From Parvularculaceae bacterium (lineage in GTDB: Bacteria; Pseudomonadota; Alphaproteobacteria; Caulobacterales; Parvularculaceae), in assembly GCA_013389105.1 (NCBI GenBank), contig JACADZ010000059.1, positions 1 to 44,680 on the forward strand: a stretch of 44,680 bases of DNA. The letters run 5' to 3'. The notes under the pieces are model-generated. The model ran no database searches, had not been told where the DNA came from, and saw only the letters and a program-made list of their open reading frames with translations. A program made the position numbers and the translations under genes. Every line of letters begins with the position of its first letter. Position 1 is the first letter of the stretch. Shown in pieces: positions 16,549-24,766 of this stretch.

Positions 16549-17694
16549 TCAGTCGGTCTTGGCCGGCTGGCGTGCGCGATGCTCGGCCGCGAGATAGGCC
16601 TCGGACTGCATCTCGACGAGGCGGGAGGCGGTGCGGGCGAACTCGAAGGCGCCGTCGCCGGCTGGATAGAGGTCGAAAGGCGCGGCGGCCGCCGAGCAGA
16701 CGAGCTTGGTCTTCGCTTCGTAAAGCGCGTCGATGAGCGTGACGAAACGCTTGGCCTCGTTGCGATCCGCGGCGCTCATGTGCGGGATACGGTCGAGAAA
16801 AACCGTCCCGTAACGAGCAGCGATCGCCAGATAATCGCTGGGGCCGAGAGCGGCGCGACAGAGCTGGTCGAAGGTGAAGCGCGCCGCATCGCGGGCGACG
16901 CGCGGAATCGGCACGGATCGCCCCATCACCTCGAGCGCCTCGGCGCGCTCGGCGGCGCCGGCGATCAGGCGCGTCCAGGCATGATCCATCGCGGCGTCCG
17001 CCTCAGAGCCGAGAGGCGCGTGATAGACGCGCGCGCCAGCGAGTTGTTCGAGCCTGTAGTCGCGCGCGGCCCTTAGTTCGACCACGTCCAGCTGCTCCTT
17101 CAGGAGCGCAATAAAGGGAAGGAAGAGCTGGCGATTGAGACCGTCCTTGTAAAGATCGTCCGGATGGCGATTTGAAGTCGCGATCATAACGACTCCGTTT
17201 GCGAACAGCGCCTCGAACAGGCGCTTCAGCACCATGGCGTCGGCGATGTCGGTCACGTGGAATTCGTCGAAGCAGAGGAGCCGCGCCGCCTTCGCGATGT
17301 CGCGGGCGACCGGCGGCATCGGATCGTCGAGGGCGTCGCGGCTGCGTCCCGGATGGCGGCGGCGAGTCGCCTCGCCGGCCGCGCGCCAGGCCGCGATTCG
17401 GCCCTGCGTTTCGGCCATGAATTCGTGAAAATGCACCCGTCGCTTCGGCGCCGCGGCCGAATTGTTGAAGAAGATGTCCATCAGGAGCGACTTGCCGCGC
17501 CCGACCGCGCCCCACAGGTAGACGCCTTTGGGACGCGGCTGCTTCTGCAAGAAGAGCCGACAGGACAGCCGCCGCGGCGCGGCGAGCGCGTCCTCGAGCG
17601 CCTGGAGGCGCGCGGCGGCCTCAGCCTGCGCGGGGTCGGCTTCGAGTTTCCCCTCCTCGATCAGGCGTCGATAGCGATGAAGCGGCCCCCGCAT
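16549..17694 (-). CDS. zapE: ZapE/AFG1-family cell division ATPase
   Basis: This 381-residue P-loop ATPase has Walker A GAVGRGKS at 62-69, Walker B LLCFDEFHVTDIADAM at about 138-154, and the sensor-like ATSNRHPDDLYKDGLNR block. These define the AFG1/ZapE family. In E. coli ZapE associates with the FtsZ ring under stress; the mitochondrial homologue AFG1 handles respiratory-chain subunits. In alphaproteobacteria it is commonly found near sdhB or mdh, as here. Its start overlaps the 3' end of aqpS by 74 bp. Confidence 0.93.
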   Translation of the reverse strand: MRGPLHRYRRLIEEGKLEADPAQAEAAARLQALEDALAAPRRLSCRLFLQKQPRPKGVYLWGAVGRGKSLLMDIFFNNSAAAPKRRVHFHEFMAETQGRIAAWRAAGEATRRRHPGRSRDALDDPMPPVARDIAKAARLLCFDEFHVTDIADAMVLKRLFEALFANGVVMIATSNRHPDDLYKDGLNRQLFLPFIALLKEQLDVVELRAARDYRLEQLAGARVYHAPLGSEADAAMDHAWTRLIAGAAERAEALEVMGRSVPIPRVARDAARFTFDQLCRAALGPSDYLAIAARYGTVFLDRIPHMSAADRNEAKRFVTLIDALYEAKTKLVCSAAAAPFDLYPAGDGAFEFARTASRLVEMQSEAYLAAEHRARQPAKTD

Positions 17695-18376
17695 CGGCCG
17701 GTCTATAGGAGTCGCCGCGGGCGCTGAAAAGGAGGCCGGCGGCGACCATCGCGCCGAGCGCGCCGAGGACCTCGCCCGCCATGAAGCCGGGCGCGTCGGC
17801 GGGACGCACGCCGGCGAAGGTGTCGGTCAAGGCCCTTGCCGCCGTCACGGCGGGGTTGGCGAACGACGTCGAGGAGGTGAACCAGTATCCGGCGGCGATT
17901 GCGAGCGCGACGGCGGCGGGCGCCGCCTGCGGTCGCCATCGGACCGCGCCGAGAATGGTCAGCACCAGAAAGAACGTCGCAACGGCCTCGCCGACGATCT
18001 GCCCGGCGCCGGCCCGCACCGTCGTCGAGGTCTCAAACGCGGGAAGATCGAACATCACATGCGCGAGCGCGACGCCGCACACGGCGCCGACGAACTGCGC
18101 GCCGGCATAGGCCGCTGCTGTTCCCGGCGCAATCTCGCGCCTGAGCGCAAACACCAGAGTGACGGCCGGATTGAAGTGCGCGCCCGAGACCGGTCCAAAA
18201 ATCAGAATAAGGACGAACAGCCCGGCGGCGGTCGCCAGCGTGTTGCCGAGCAGCGCCACCGCTTCATTGCCGCCCGCAAGACGTTCGGCCATGATCCCCG
18301 AACCGACCACGATCGCGAGCAGGAGGGCGGCGCCGAGAGTTTCAGCGGCAAGGCGCTGGCCGAGGGTTGCAGTCAT
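17621..18376 (-). CDS. aqpS: Aquaglyceroporin of the ars operon (AqpS-like)
   Basis: The 251-residue MIP-family channel has six predicted membrane segments and the two half-helix motifs HFNPAVT (NPA at 69-71) and SFANPAVTAAR (NPA at 174-176, pore Arg 181). In Sinorhizobium meliloti AqpS in an ars operon lets arsenite made by ArsC leave the cell down its gradient. Here too it follows arsC directly, with an ATGA overlap. No ArsB or Acr3 pump is present in the operon. The last ~30 residues (SARGDSYRPADAG...) are hydrophilic and overlap the zapE start in another frame, so the natural C-terminus may once have been shorter. Confidence 0.88.
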   Translation of the reverse strand: MTATLGQRLAAETLGAALLLAIVVGSGIMAERLAGGNEAVALLGNTLATAAGLFVLILIFGPVSGAHFNPAVTLVFALRREIAPGTAAAYAGAQFVGAVCGVALAHVMFDLPAFETSTTVRAGAGQIVGEAVATFFLVLTILGAVRWRPQAAPAAVALAIAAGYWFTSSTSFANPAVTAARALTDTFAGVRPADAPGFMAGEVLGALGAMVAAGLLFSARGDSYRPADAGAASSLSTPDRGGETRSRPRAG

Positions 18377-18819
18377 GCGCGTTCTTCGGCGAGGAAGCGG
18401 TCGATGCGCGCGGCGATCGCGCCGAACACGGACTCAAATACGGCGCGGCGGTCGGCGTCGCTCCCCTCGGCGGCGGCCGGATCGGGAAAGCTCCAGTGGA
18501 GCTTGCGCGGCGGCGACGATCCCGGACGGGTCGGCCAGACCGGACAGGTCTCCGCCGCCGCATTGTCGCAAACGGTGACGACGACATCGAGGGGTGGAGC
18601 GCCAGGCGCGGCGAACTCGTCCCAGCTCTTCGAGCGCGGCTCGCCGACGTCGACGTCGTGCGCCGTGAGCGTCGTAAGCGCGAGCGGATTGGGCGCGCCG
18701 ACCGGCTTCGATCCCGCCGAATAGGCCCGCCAGCGCCCTCGGCCCGCGTGGTTCATGTAGGCCTCGGCCATGATCGAACGCGCCGAATTGCCGGTGCAGA
18801 GGAAGAGAATATTCCGCAT
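18373..18819 (-). CDS. arsC: Arsenate reductase, thioredoxin-coupled (low-MW phosphatase type)
   Basis: ArsC reduces arsenate to arsenite. The 148-residue protein starts MRNILFLCTGNSARS, the CX5R P-loop of low-molecular-weight tyrosine phosphatases (C8 to R14). It has further cysteines at 84 (VTVCDNAA) and 92 (ETCPVWP), matching the three-cysteine relay of the Staphylococcus aureus enzyme. The ATG at 18819 is chosen because the P-loop must sit at the N-terminus; an upstream start at 18933 would overlap arsI. It starts 8 bp after arsI and overlaps aqpS by four bases. Confidence 0.94.
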   Translation of the reverse strand: MRNILFLCTGNSARSIMAEAYMNHAGRGRWRAYSAGSKPVGAPNPLALTTLTAHDVDVGEPRSKSWDEFAAPGAPPLDVVVTVCDNAAAETCPVWPTRPGSSPPRKLHWSFPDPAAAEGSDADRRAVFESVFGAIAARIDRFLAEERA

Positions 18820-18827
18820 GTCCAAAC

Positions 18828-19262
18828 TCAGCCGCAGCAGGCCTTCGCCGCCGGCGCCGAATTGAGGCCGCTGAACGGATCCGGCGCAGCGCCGAAAGTC
18901 CTCGAGTCGCCGAAGGTATGGTAGAGCTCCCAATTTGCGCCTTCGGGCGAGCGCGCCCAGAACTTGTTCGAGCGCGCATAGCAGCAGGTCGCGTCCGCCT
19001 CCTCGACGATCTCGGCCTTGGCGTCTTTCAGGCGCGCGGCGAGGACCGCCAGTTCCGCGTCGCTGTCGACCTGCAAGCCGACATGATCGACGCCCGTCCC
19101 CTCATGACGGGTCGAGATGGCGATGTTGGCGCGCGGATCCTCAAGCATCCATTTGGCGTAGTCGGGCTCGCGCTTGTCGGGACATCTGCCGAACAGGGCT
19201 GAATAGAAGCGGATCGACGCGTCGAGGTCCTTAACGCGGAAGTGCACATGCAGACGGTTCAT
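18828..19262 (-). CDS. arsI: ArsI/CadI-family dioxygenase (VOC fold)
   Basis: This 144-residue vicinal-oxygen-chelate protein resembles ArsI, an Fe(II) dioxygenase that cleaves the C-As bond of trivalent methylated arsenicals, and the related cadmium-induced CadI. Likely metal ligands are H5 or H7, H60 (GVDHVGLQV) and E112 (NWELYHTFG). The adjacent pair C93-C94 (ATCCYARSNKFW) matches the arsenical-binding cysteines of ArsI. It lies between arsR and arsC and overlaps arsR by 32 bp. ArsI rather than plain CadI is favoured by the operon and the cysteine pair. Confidence 0.85.
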   Translation of the reverse strand: MNRLHVHFRVKDLDASIRFYSALFGRCPDKREPDYAKWMLEDPRANIAISTRHEGTGVDHVGLQVDSDAELAVLAARLKDAKAEIVEEADATCCYARSNKFWARSPEGANWELYHTFGDSRTFGAAPDPFSGLNSAPAAKACCG

Positions 19263-19590
19263 CGCAAGTCTCCTTGTTGATTGTGAAATCGCCGACGATG
19301 CGCGGATCGCCCGCGCAGCAGTCGGCCATGAGAAAGCCGATCAGCGCCCGCAGGCCCTCGTAATCGGCGGAATAGAATATCGAACGCCCGTCGCGGCGCG
19401 CGCGCACGAGCCCGGCGGCGGCAAGCTCCTTCAGATGAAACGACAGAGTCGGTCCGGGGACGCCGACGGCCGTCGCGAGATCCCCGGCAGCCGTTCCGCC
19501 AGGACCCACGCGCACCAGATGCTTCAATACCTGAAGCCGGGTTTCCTGGGAGAGGGCCGCGAAGGCCGCTAAGGCGACTTCCATTTCCAT
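19231..19590 (-). CDS. arsR: ArsR-family metalloregulatory repressor
   Basis: The 119-residue winged helix-turn-helix protein shows the ArsR fold: ALSQETRLQVLKHLV, recognition helix GVPGPTLSFHLKELAAAGLV, and wing RDGRSIFYS. It lacks the ELCVCDL metal site of the E. coli protein. Instead it has vicinal cysteines C91-C92 after the dimerisation helix and more at 109 and 115, like ArsR proteins that bind As(III) at a C-terminal site. It is the first gene of arsR-arsI-arsC-aqpS and probably represses its own promoter until arsenite binds. Confidence 0.92.
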   Translation of the reverse strand: MEMEVALAAFAALSQETRLQVLKHLVRVGPGGTAAGDLATAVGVPGPTLSFHLKELAAAGLVRARRDGRSIFYSADYEGLRALIGFLMADCCAGDPRIVGDFTINKETCDEPSACALPR

Positions 19591-19597
19591 ATTTTTA

Positions 19598-19625
19598 TAT
19601 ATATCGAATTATCAAAATATGTCAA
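19598..19625 (-). promoter_or_regulatory. ars operon promoter, near-consensus sigma70 type
   Basis: On the minus strand TTGACA (19625-19620) is followed after 16 bp by TATATA (19603-19598). This is close to consensus in an otherwise GC-rich genome, and the AT-rich spacer is a likely ArsR operator. The -10 box ends 7 bp before the arsR ATG at 19590, so the transcript would begin at or next to the start codon and be leaderless. Confidence 0.7.
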
Positions 19626-19802
19626 GGGGGCAGATGGCGGCCCTGAAAATCATCAAGGCGTCGCGTTGCGCCGCAAGCGGGCGTCCGGCGCGCGCTGCGA
19701 AAACGGTTAAACTGACAATTTTCGCAGAAATCGCCTCAAAAGCTTAAAACCTTCGCGAAAAGCTCCGCACGCTGCCGCGGTACGGCCGGAGCCCGCAAAA
19801 AA

Positions 19803-20417
19803 ATGAACTTCTTCAGATTTCTTTCGATCGCGGGAGCGGCCCTCGTGGCGCTGGTCGGCGCCAACGCCAAGGCGGCGACGACGGTGTACCCGGTCGCGAT
19901 CTTCCAGAACAACGGCGTCGGCAACCCCAACCGGCTGATCGGCAACACGCCGAACGTCTCGAATTTCACCCGCAATGATTCGGTCGGGCTGAGATTCGGC
20001 GGCGACATCACCGGCTACACGCTCAACCTTGAAATCGCGACGCTCCGGCCACGGATTACCTATGTGTCGATCCGGCTCGGGCGCTTCATCTCCGGGGTTT
20101 TCACGCCTGCAAACGGATCCGGCCTCACGACGCCGCTCGGCGCGCCTTCAACCACTCTCTATCTGCCCGGCACGGCGGTCGGCGCGCTTTTCGTCAACAC
20201 GACGGCGTTCTCGGCGTCGTGCGCCCTCATCGGCGGCTGCAACGCGCTCGTCATCGGCAATCCCGCCTTCAGCCAGACCAACAGCCGCTTCGGCCTCGCG
20301 GTTGTCGGCGCGACTCCGGAGCCGCAGGTCTGGGCGCTGATGATCCTCGGCTTTGCCGGAGTCGCGACGCGACTGAAGCAGATCGCTCGCGCGCGACCGG
20401 CCCCCGCCTTCGTCTAG
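19803..20417 (+). CDS. Small secreted PEP-CTERM protein
   Basis: The 204-residue protein has a signal peptide (MNFFRFLSIAGAALVALVGA, likely cut after NAKA) and a C-terminal sorting tag. The tag has a PEP motif at 172-174 (TPEPQVWA), a hydrophobic segment ALMILGFAGVA, then basic residues (RLKQIARAR). This PEPxxWA-CTERM form is common in alphaproteobacteria and is processed by an exosortase during export to the envelope or exopolysaccharide. The mature part is beta-rich with two cysteines (140, 146) and matches no family I can name. An exosortase gene lies 6.6 kb downstream at 27021. Confidence 0.85.
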   Translation: MNFFRFLSIAGAALVALVGANAKAATTVYPVAIFQNNGVGNPNRLIGNTPNVSNFTRNDSVGLRFGGDITGYTLNLEIATLRPRITYVSIRLGRFISGVFTPANGSGLTTPLGAPSTTLYLPGTAVGALFVNTTAFSASCALIGGCNALVIGNPAFSQTNSRFGLAVVGATPEPQVWALMILGFAGVATRLKQIARARPAPAFV

Positions 20418-22234
20418 GCGCCCTTCTCTTTCTCTATCCATGCGCGCACGTTCCCCTCGAGAATGCCGAGCGGCATGCCGCCATTGCCGAGAATGACCTC
20501 GTGGAACTCACGCAGGTCGAACTTCTCGCCAAGCCGTTGCTCGGCTTCCGCACGCAGTTTCAGGATTGCGAGCTGGCCGGTCTTGTAGGCGGTCGCCTGG
20601 CCCGGCCAAACGACATAGCGCTCGATCTCGCGCTCGACCTCGGCGGCGCTCATGCCGGTTTTCTCCATCATGTAGGCGATCGCCTGTTCGCGGCTCCAGC
20701 GCTTCTCGTGCATGCCGGTGTCGACGACGAGACGCACGGCGCGGAACATCTCGGCCTGCAGCCGCCCGAGATCGCCGAACGGATCGTCCTTGTAGAGACC
20801 CATATCCTCGGCGGCGACGCGTTCAGCGTAGAGCGCCCAGCCTTCGGCGTAGGCCGAGAAGGGCAGCACCTTGCGGATGATCGGGACGCCCTTGATGAGC
20901 TGCGCGCTCGACAGCTGGAAGTGATGCCCGGGCGCCGCCTCATGATAGAGCAGGGTCGGCAGCGTCCACCGCGGATTGTCGGCGGTGTCCTTCTGGTTGA
21001 TGTAGAAGCGCCCCGGCCGCGAGCCGTCGAGCGCCGGCGGCTGGTATGATCCGCCCGGCGCCGAGTTTTCCTGGTAGGCGGGATAGGGAACGATCTCGAC
21101 CTTCTGCGGCGGCAGCGTGATGAAGTAGTCCTTCGCCTTCGCCATCACCTCGTCGTTGAGAGAGACGAGATAGTCGATCATCGCTTTCTTGCCTTCCGGC
21201 GTATTCGGATAGATCTGGCCGGGGAGATCGTTCACGAGCTTCACCCGCTCGGCGATCGTGGCGCCCGCCGCGACCCCTTGCGCGTCGAGAATGGCGTTCA
21301 TTTCGCCTTCGATGCGCGCGACTTCCGCAAGGCCGGTCTGGTGCAGTTCGCCGGCGGTGAGCGTCGTCGTCGTCCATGACTGCAAGGCCGTCTCGTAAAT
21401 CTTGTCGCCTTCGGGGATCCGCCAGATCCCGGCGTCGTGGTTCGTCTCGTCCTTCATGTCCTCGAAGAGGGCGATCATGGCCTCGTAGCCGGGGATGATC
21501 TTCTCGGCGACGGCCGCCTGGGCCGCCGCGACATAGGAAGCCTGCTTCTCCTCGCTGAGGCCGATCTTCTTCAGCTTCTCGGGCAGAGTCGTGACGAGCG
21601 AGTTCTTCTCGGCGCCGCCTTCGATGAAGCTGCGAAGCCCGACCAGAGTCTTTTCGATGATGAAGTCCGGCGGCGCGACGCCGGCCCGGCGGTCGTCTTC
21701 GACGCGCGCTTTGACCTCGCCGAGCACCCGGCCGAACTCCTCAAGGCGGGAAACGTAGCGCTTGACGCTCTTTTCGGTCTTGATCTGGTGAATGTCGGTG
21801 AGGAACTGCGGCAGGTTCACCGTCGCGCCCGAGATCTGGTTGACGACATAGCCGCTATGATCGAACTCGGATTGCCGGATGATGTCGTCGAGGAACCAGG
21901 CGGTGATCTTCCAGCTCAAGAGCTCCTGGTCCTTGAGCCCCTCTGGTCCGTAGCGGTCGAGCCCCGCGCGCGCCTTTTTCAGCTTTGCGAGTTGCCGGTC
22001 CTCTTGCGCCTTCGTGTAGTCGGCGAGCTTGCCCGAATGAAAATCGAGGGGCGTGTTGTCGATGAAGCCGAGCTGGGAGAGGAGTTCGGGCGTCTCCATC
22101 GCCTGCTCGAGCATGATCTTGTTGATGTAGTTGTTGACCCCGACCGGGCTCGCCCAGAACCACACCCATGCCCCGGCGGCGATGATGGCGATGAGGCCGA
22201 GCGCCCCGAAAAAGACATTGCGAATGACGCGCAT
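20414..22234 (-). CDS. DUF885 family protein, probable membrane-anchored metallopeptidase-like enzyme
   Basis: This 606-residue protein has an N-terminal membrane anchor (FFGALGLIAIIAAGAWVWFW, residues 8-27) and then a large periplasmic DUF885 domain. The domain includes a helical HEAAPGHH motif (431-438) and EGWALYAE (464-471). These resemble the zinc site and downstream glutamate of gluzincin peptidases in the M32/M2-like fold. Substrate is unknown. Its 3' end overlaps that of the convergent PEP-CTERM gene by four bases. Confidence 0.88.
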   Translation of the reverse strand: MRVIRNVFFGALGLIAIIAAGAWVWFWASPVGVNNYINKIMLEQAMETPELLSQLGFIDNTPLDFHSGKLADYTKAQEDRQLAKLKKARAGLDRYGPEGLKDQELLSWKITAWFLDDIIRQSEFDHSGYVVNQISGATVNLPQFLTDIHQIKTEKSVKRYVSRLEEFGRVLGEVKARVEDDRRAGVAPPDFIIEKTLVGLRSFIEGGAEKNSLVTTLPEKLKKIGLSEEKQASYVAAAQAAVAEKIIPGYEAMIALFEDMKDETNHDAGIWRIPEGDKIYETALQSWTTTTLTAGELHQTGLAEVARIEGEMNAILDAQGVAAGATIAERVKLVNDLPGQIYPNTPEGKKAMIDYLVSLNDEVMAKAKDYFITLPPQKVEIVPYPAYQENSAPGGSYQPPALDGSRPGRFYINQKDTADNPRWTLPTLLYHEAAPGHHFQLSSAQLIKGVPIIRKVLPFSAYAEGWALYAERVAAEDMGLYKDDPFGDLGRLQAEMFRAVRLVVDTGMHEKRWSREQAIAYMMEKTGMSAAEVEREIERYVVWPGQATAYKTGQLAILKLRAEAEQRLGEKFDLREFHEVILGNGGMPLGILEGNVRAWIEKEKGA

Positions 22235-22381
22235 GGCGTTCCGTCCCCGAATGAGATGATCCCCATCGGCGTTCTGACAGAACCCGCCGCCAAAGGCGAG
22301 GCGCCCGGTCGTTCCAGGATCGCGTCCTGGCGCGTCCCGCGCGGCGAAGCGTTGGGTCCCTGCGGCGAGACGATCCCCGCT

Positions 22382-22747
22382 TCAGGATTTCCCCGCCCGG
22401 GCGAGCTGGAGCTCGACGCGCTTGATCTCGCGGATGACGCGGTTCGCATGCGCCTGCCGCCAGCGCATCAGCTTGATGAACGACATGGCGGCGAACAGCA
22501 GAGCCGCAAGCGCGCCCCATCGCGCCAGCGCCGCCATGTCGTCGACCACGACAAACTGCCGGCCGGCGTGAAGAACCCCGGCGAAAGCGAGAATCTGGAT
22601 GATCATGGTGAGGATGTTCCAGGGACCGTATTTGCCGCCGAACAGAGTCGCGACGTCCCCCAGCATGCCGCGCTCCTCGAACTGCGCGCAGAGCGCCTGA
22701 TCTTCCGCCGTCAGAGCGTCTTCGATTAGCTTGTCAAGCTTGCTCAT
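22382..22747 (-). CDS. DUF6768 family small membrane protein
   Basis: The 121-residue protein has an acidic N-terminus (MSKLDKLIEDALTAEDQALC), two membrane segments (WNILTMIIQILAFAGVLHAG and WGALAALLFAAMSFIKLM) and an ending rich in basic and leucine residues (REIKRVELQLARAG). This layout fits the uncharacterised DUF6768 family. No function is known. It lies between the DUF885 and SulP genes, all on the minus strand with gaps of over 100 bp, so co-transcription is uncertain. Confidence 0.75.
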   Translation of the reverse strand: MSKLDKLIEDALTAEDQALCAQFEERGMLGDVATLFGGKYGPWNILTMIIQILAFAGVLHAGRQFVVVDDMAALARWGALAALLFAAMSFIKLMRWRQAHANRVIREIKRVELQLARAGKS

Positions 22748-22865
22748 TTTCGTTCTCGGTCCAGCGCCCTTTCAGCGGCGCGGCTCATCGGCGGCGTTCT
22801 CCGTTTCGCGATGATAGTCGCGGGATCGGCCCGGCCGGTTCATCCCGTCGCTGGATTAATTACGC

Positions 22866-24593
22866 TCAAACCGGGGCCGTCCGGGCCGGCGCGACGGGAT
22901 CGGCGGCGGCCGACGCCAGCGGATTGATGTCTCCGGCGGCGACGCCGGCCGCGACCAAAGCCCGGCGCGTATCCGCAGACGCCCCGGCGATGACGACCTT
23001 GACGCCTTTCGATTTCGCCTGGCGCGCGAAGGCCGCAATGGCGTTGGCCCCGGTCGAATCGACGAGGCTTGCTTCGCTGAAGTCGATGACCAGTTCGCGC
23101 CGCCCGGCGATGAGGCCGTCGAGCGCGATCGCGAGACTGGCCGCCGAGCCGAAAAAAAGCGCGCCGCGGACCCTATAGACGGCGACCCCCGCGGCGCCCG
23201 CCGCCGCCGGGTCGTAGTCGGTGCGCGAAACGGGCGCGCCGTCCGCCGCATCGGGGACGATCAGCGCTTCGAGGCCCGCTGATCGCGACATGCGGTGTAT
23301 GAACGACAGCGCGCCAATCGCGACGCCGGCGACGATGCCCTGGGTCAGATCGCGGAATACGGTCAGAAGCAGCGTCGCCAGCAGAGCCACGGCGTCGCCC
23401 TTGGACGTACGCATCAACGCGACGATGGCGTGCCGCTCGATCATGCGGAGGGCGACGACGACGAGCACCCCCGACAGCGCGGCAAGCGGCAGGCTTGCCG
23501 CCAGCGGCGCGGCGACGAGCATCAGTCCCAGTACGAATAATGAGTGAAGCATGCCGGCGACGGGCCCGTGGGCGCCGGCGCGCACGTTGGTCGCGGTGCG
23601 GGCGATGGTGCCGGTGACGACCATGCCGCCGAACAAGGGGCTCGCAATGTTGGCGACGCCTTGCGCCACGAGCTCGCAGTTCGAGCGATGGCGGCGCCCG
23701 GTCATGCCGTCGGCGACCACGGCCGAGAGCAGGGACTCGATCGCGCCGAGCAGCGCGAAGGCGAAGGCGTCGGGAAGGACGGCGGCGATTTTCGCCAGCG
23801 AAATCTCGGGGAGGCGCGGCGCCGGCAAGCCGGAAGGCAGGGCTCCGAAGCGCGAGCCGACCGTTTCGACCGGCAGGTCGAAAAGCGCCGCGCCGGCGCC
23901 CGCCAGCACGACGGCGATGAGGATGGCGGGCCAGCTTGGACGCCAGCGCTGAACGAGAAGGATGACGGCGACCACGAAGACGCCGACCCCTGCAGCGTAA
24001 GGATTCAAAGTGTCGGCGGCGCCGGCCGCCGCCGCGATCTCGGCGGCGAAACCTTCCGCCGGACCGGCGACCTCCAGGCCGAACAGGTCCTTGATCTGAC
24101 TGGCGAAGATGATGAGCGCGATGCCGGCGGTGAAGCCGACGGTCACGGGATAGGGGATGAGCCTGACATAAGTTCCGATACGGAGGAACCCGGCGGCCGC
24201 CAGCATGACGCCGGACAGCATGGTCGCGAGCAGAAGGCCGTCCGGACCGTGACGGGCGAAGGTCGCGGAAACGAGGACGATGAAGGCGCCTGCAGGGCCG
24301 CCGATCTGGAAGCGGCTGCCGCCCAGCGCCGATACCAGGAAGCCGCCGATGATCGCGGCGTAGAGACCCTGTTGCGGCGGCAGGCCGCTGGCGATCGCGA
24401 TCGCCATCGAGAGCGGCAGGGCGACAATGGCGACGGTGAGGCCGGCCGCCGCGTCGCGCTTCAGTTCACGCGGGCCGTAGCCCTCGCGCAAAACGGTCGC
24501 GAGCTTCGGCGTGAACAGCTCAGCGAAACTCGGTTGGGCTGCGGGTGCCTTCGCGGAACGATCCATGGCGGCGCTTTGCTGAAGGGGCGACAA
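22866..24593 (-). CDS. SulP (SLC26) family anion transporter with STAS domain
   Basis: This 575-residue inner-membrane transporter has the SulP core: DAAAGLTVAIVALPLSMAIA, then GLPPQQGLYAAIIGG, then GGPAGAFIVLVSA, and about a dozen membrane helices. A cytoplasmic STAS domain follows from about residue 475 (LVIDFSEASLVDSTGANAIA). SulP members carry sulfate, bicarbonate or dicarboxylates; the substrate cannot be told here, and no carbonic anhydrase is adjacent. An internal ATG at 24566 (MDRSAK) is an alternative start. It diverges from the hydrolase gene at 24767. Confidence 0.92.
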   Translation of the reverse strand: MSPLQQSAAMDRSAKAPAAQPSFAELFTPKLATVLREGYGPRELKRDAAAGLTVAIVALPLSMAIAIASGLPPQQGLYAAIIGGFLVSALGGSRFQIGGPAGAFIVLVSATFARHGPDGLLLATMLSGVMLAAAGFLRIGTYVRLIPYPVTVGFTAGIALIIFASQIKDLFGLEVAGPAEGFAAEIAAAAGAADTLNPYAAGVGVFVVAVILLVQRWRPSWPAILIAVVLAGAGAALFDLPVETVGSRFGALPSGLPAPRLPEISLAKIAAVLPDAFAFALLGAIESLLSAVVADGMTGRRHRSNCELVAQGVANIASPLFGGMVVTGTIARTATNVRAGAHGPVAGMLHSLFVLGLMLVAAPLAASLPLAALSGVLVVVALRMIERHAIVALMRTSKGDAVALLATLLLTVFRDLTQGIVAGVAIGALSFIHRMSRSAGLEALIVPDAADGAPVSRTDYDPAAAGAAGVAVYRVRGALFFGSAASLAIALDGLIAGRRELVIDFSEASLVDSTGANAIAAFARQAKSKGVKVVIAGASADTRRALVAAGVAAGDINPLASAAADPVAPARTAPV

Positions 24594-24766
24594 TGTCAGG
24601 CGTCGGGTCGGCGCCGCAATGCGGCGATAAGGCCAGGCTGCCCTCTTCCATCCGGCGTACCGGCGTCCCCTTTCGTCGGATTCTGACGCCCGGCGGCGCC
24701 GGAGCCATTTGCGGGGCGCACGGCCTTTGCTACCCTTCGCTCGGGGAATTTGAGGGGATTTCGGGG

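Noticed and set aside
18820-18933. Upstream start of ArsC (MGALPYLRRLEDF)
   Set aside because: It would lie within arsI and push the P-loop cysteine 38 residues from the N-terminus; the ATG at 18819 fits the family exactly.
21437-22729. A 430-residue plus-strand reading frame opposite the DUF885 gene
   Set aside because: It spans two unrelated minus-strand genes and their gap, and has no domain signature; it is a shadow of the real coding strand.
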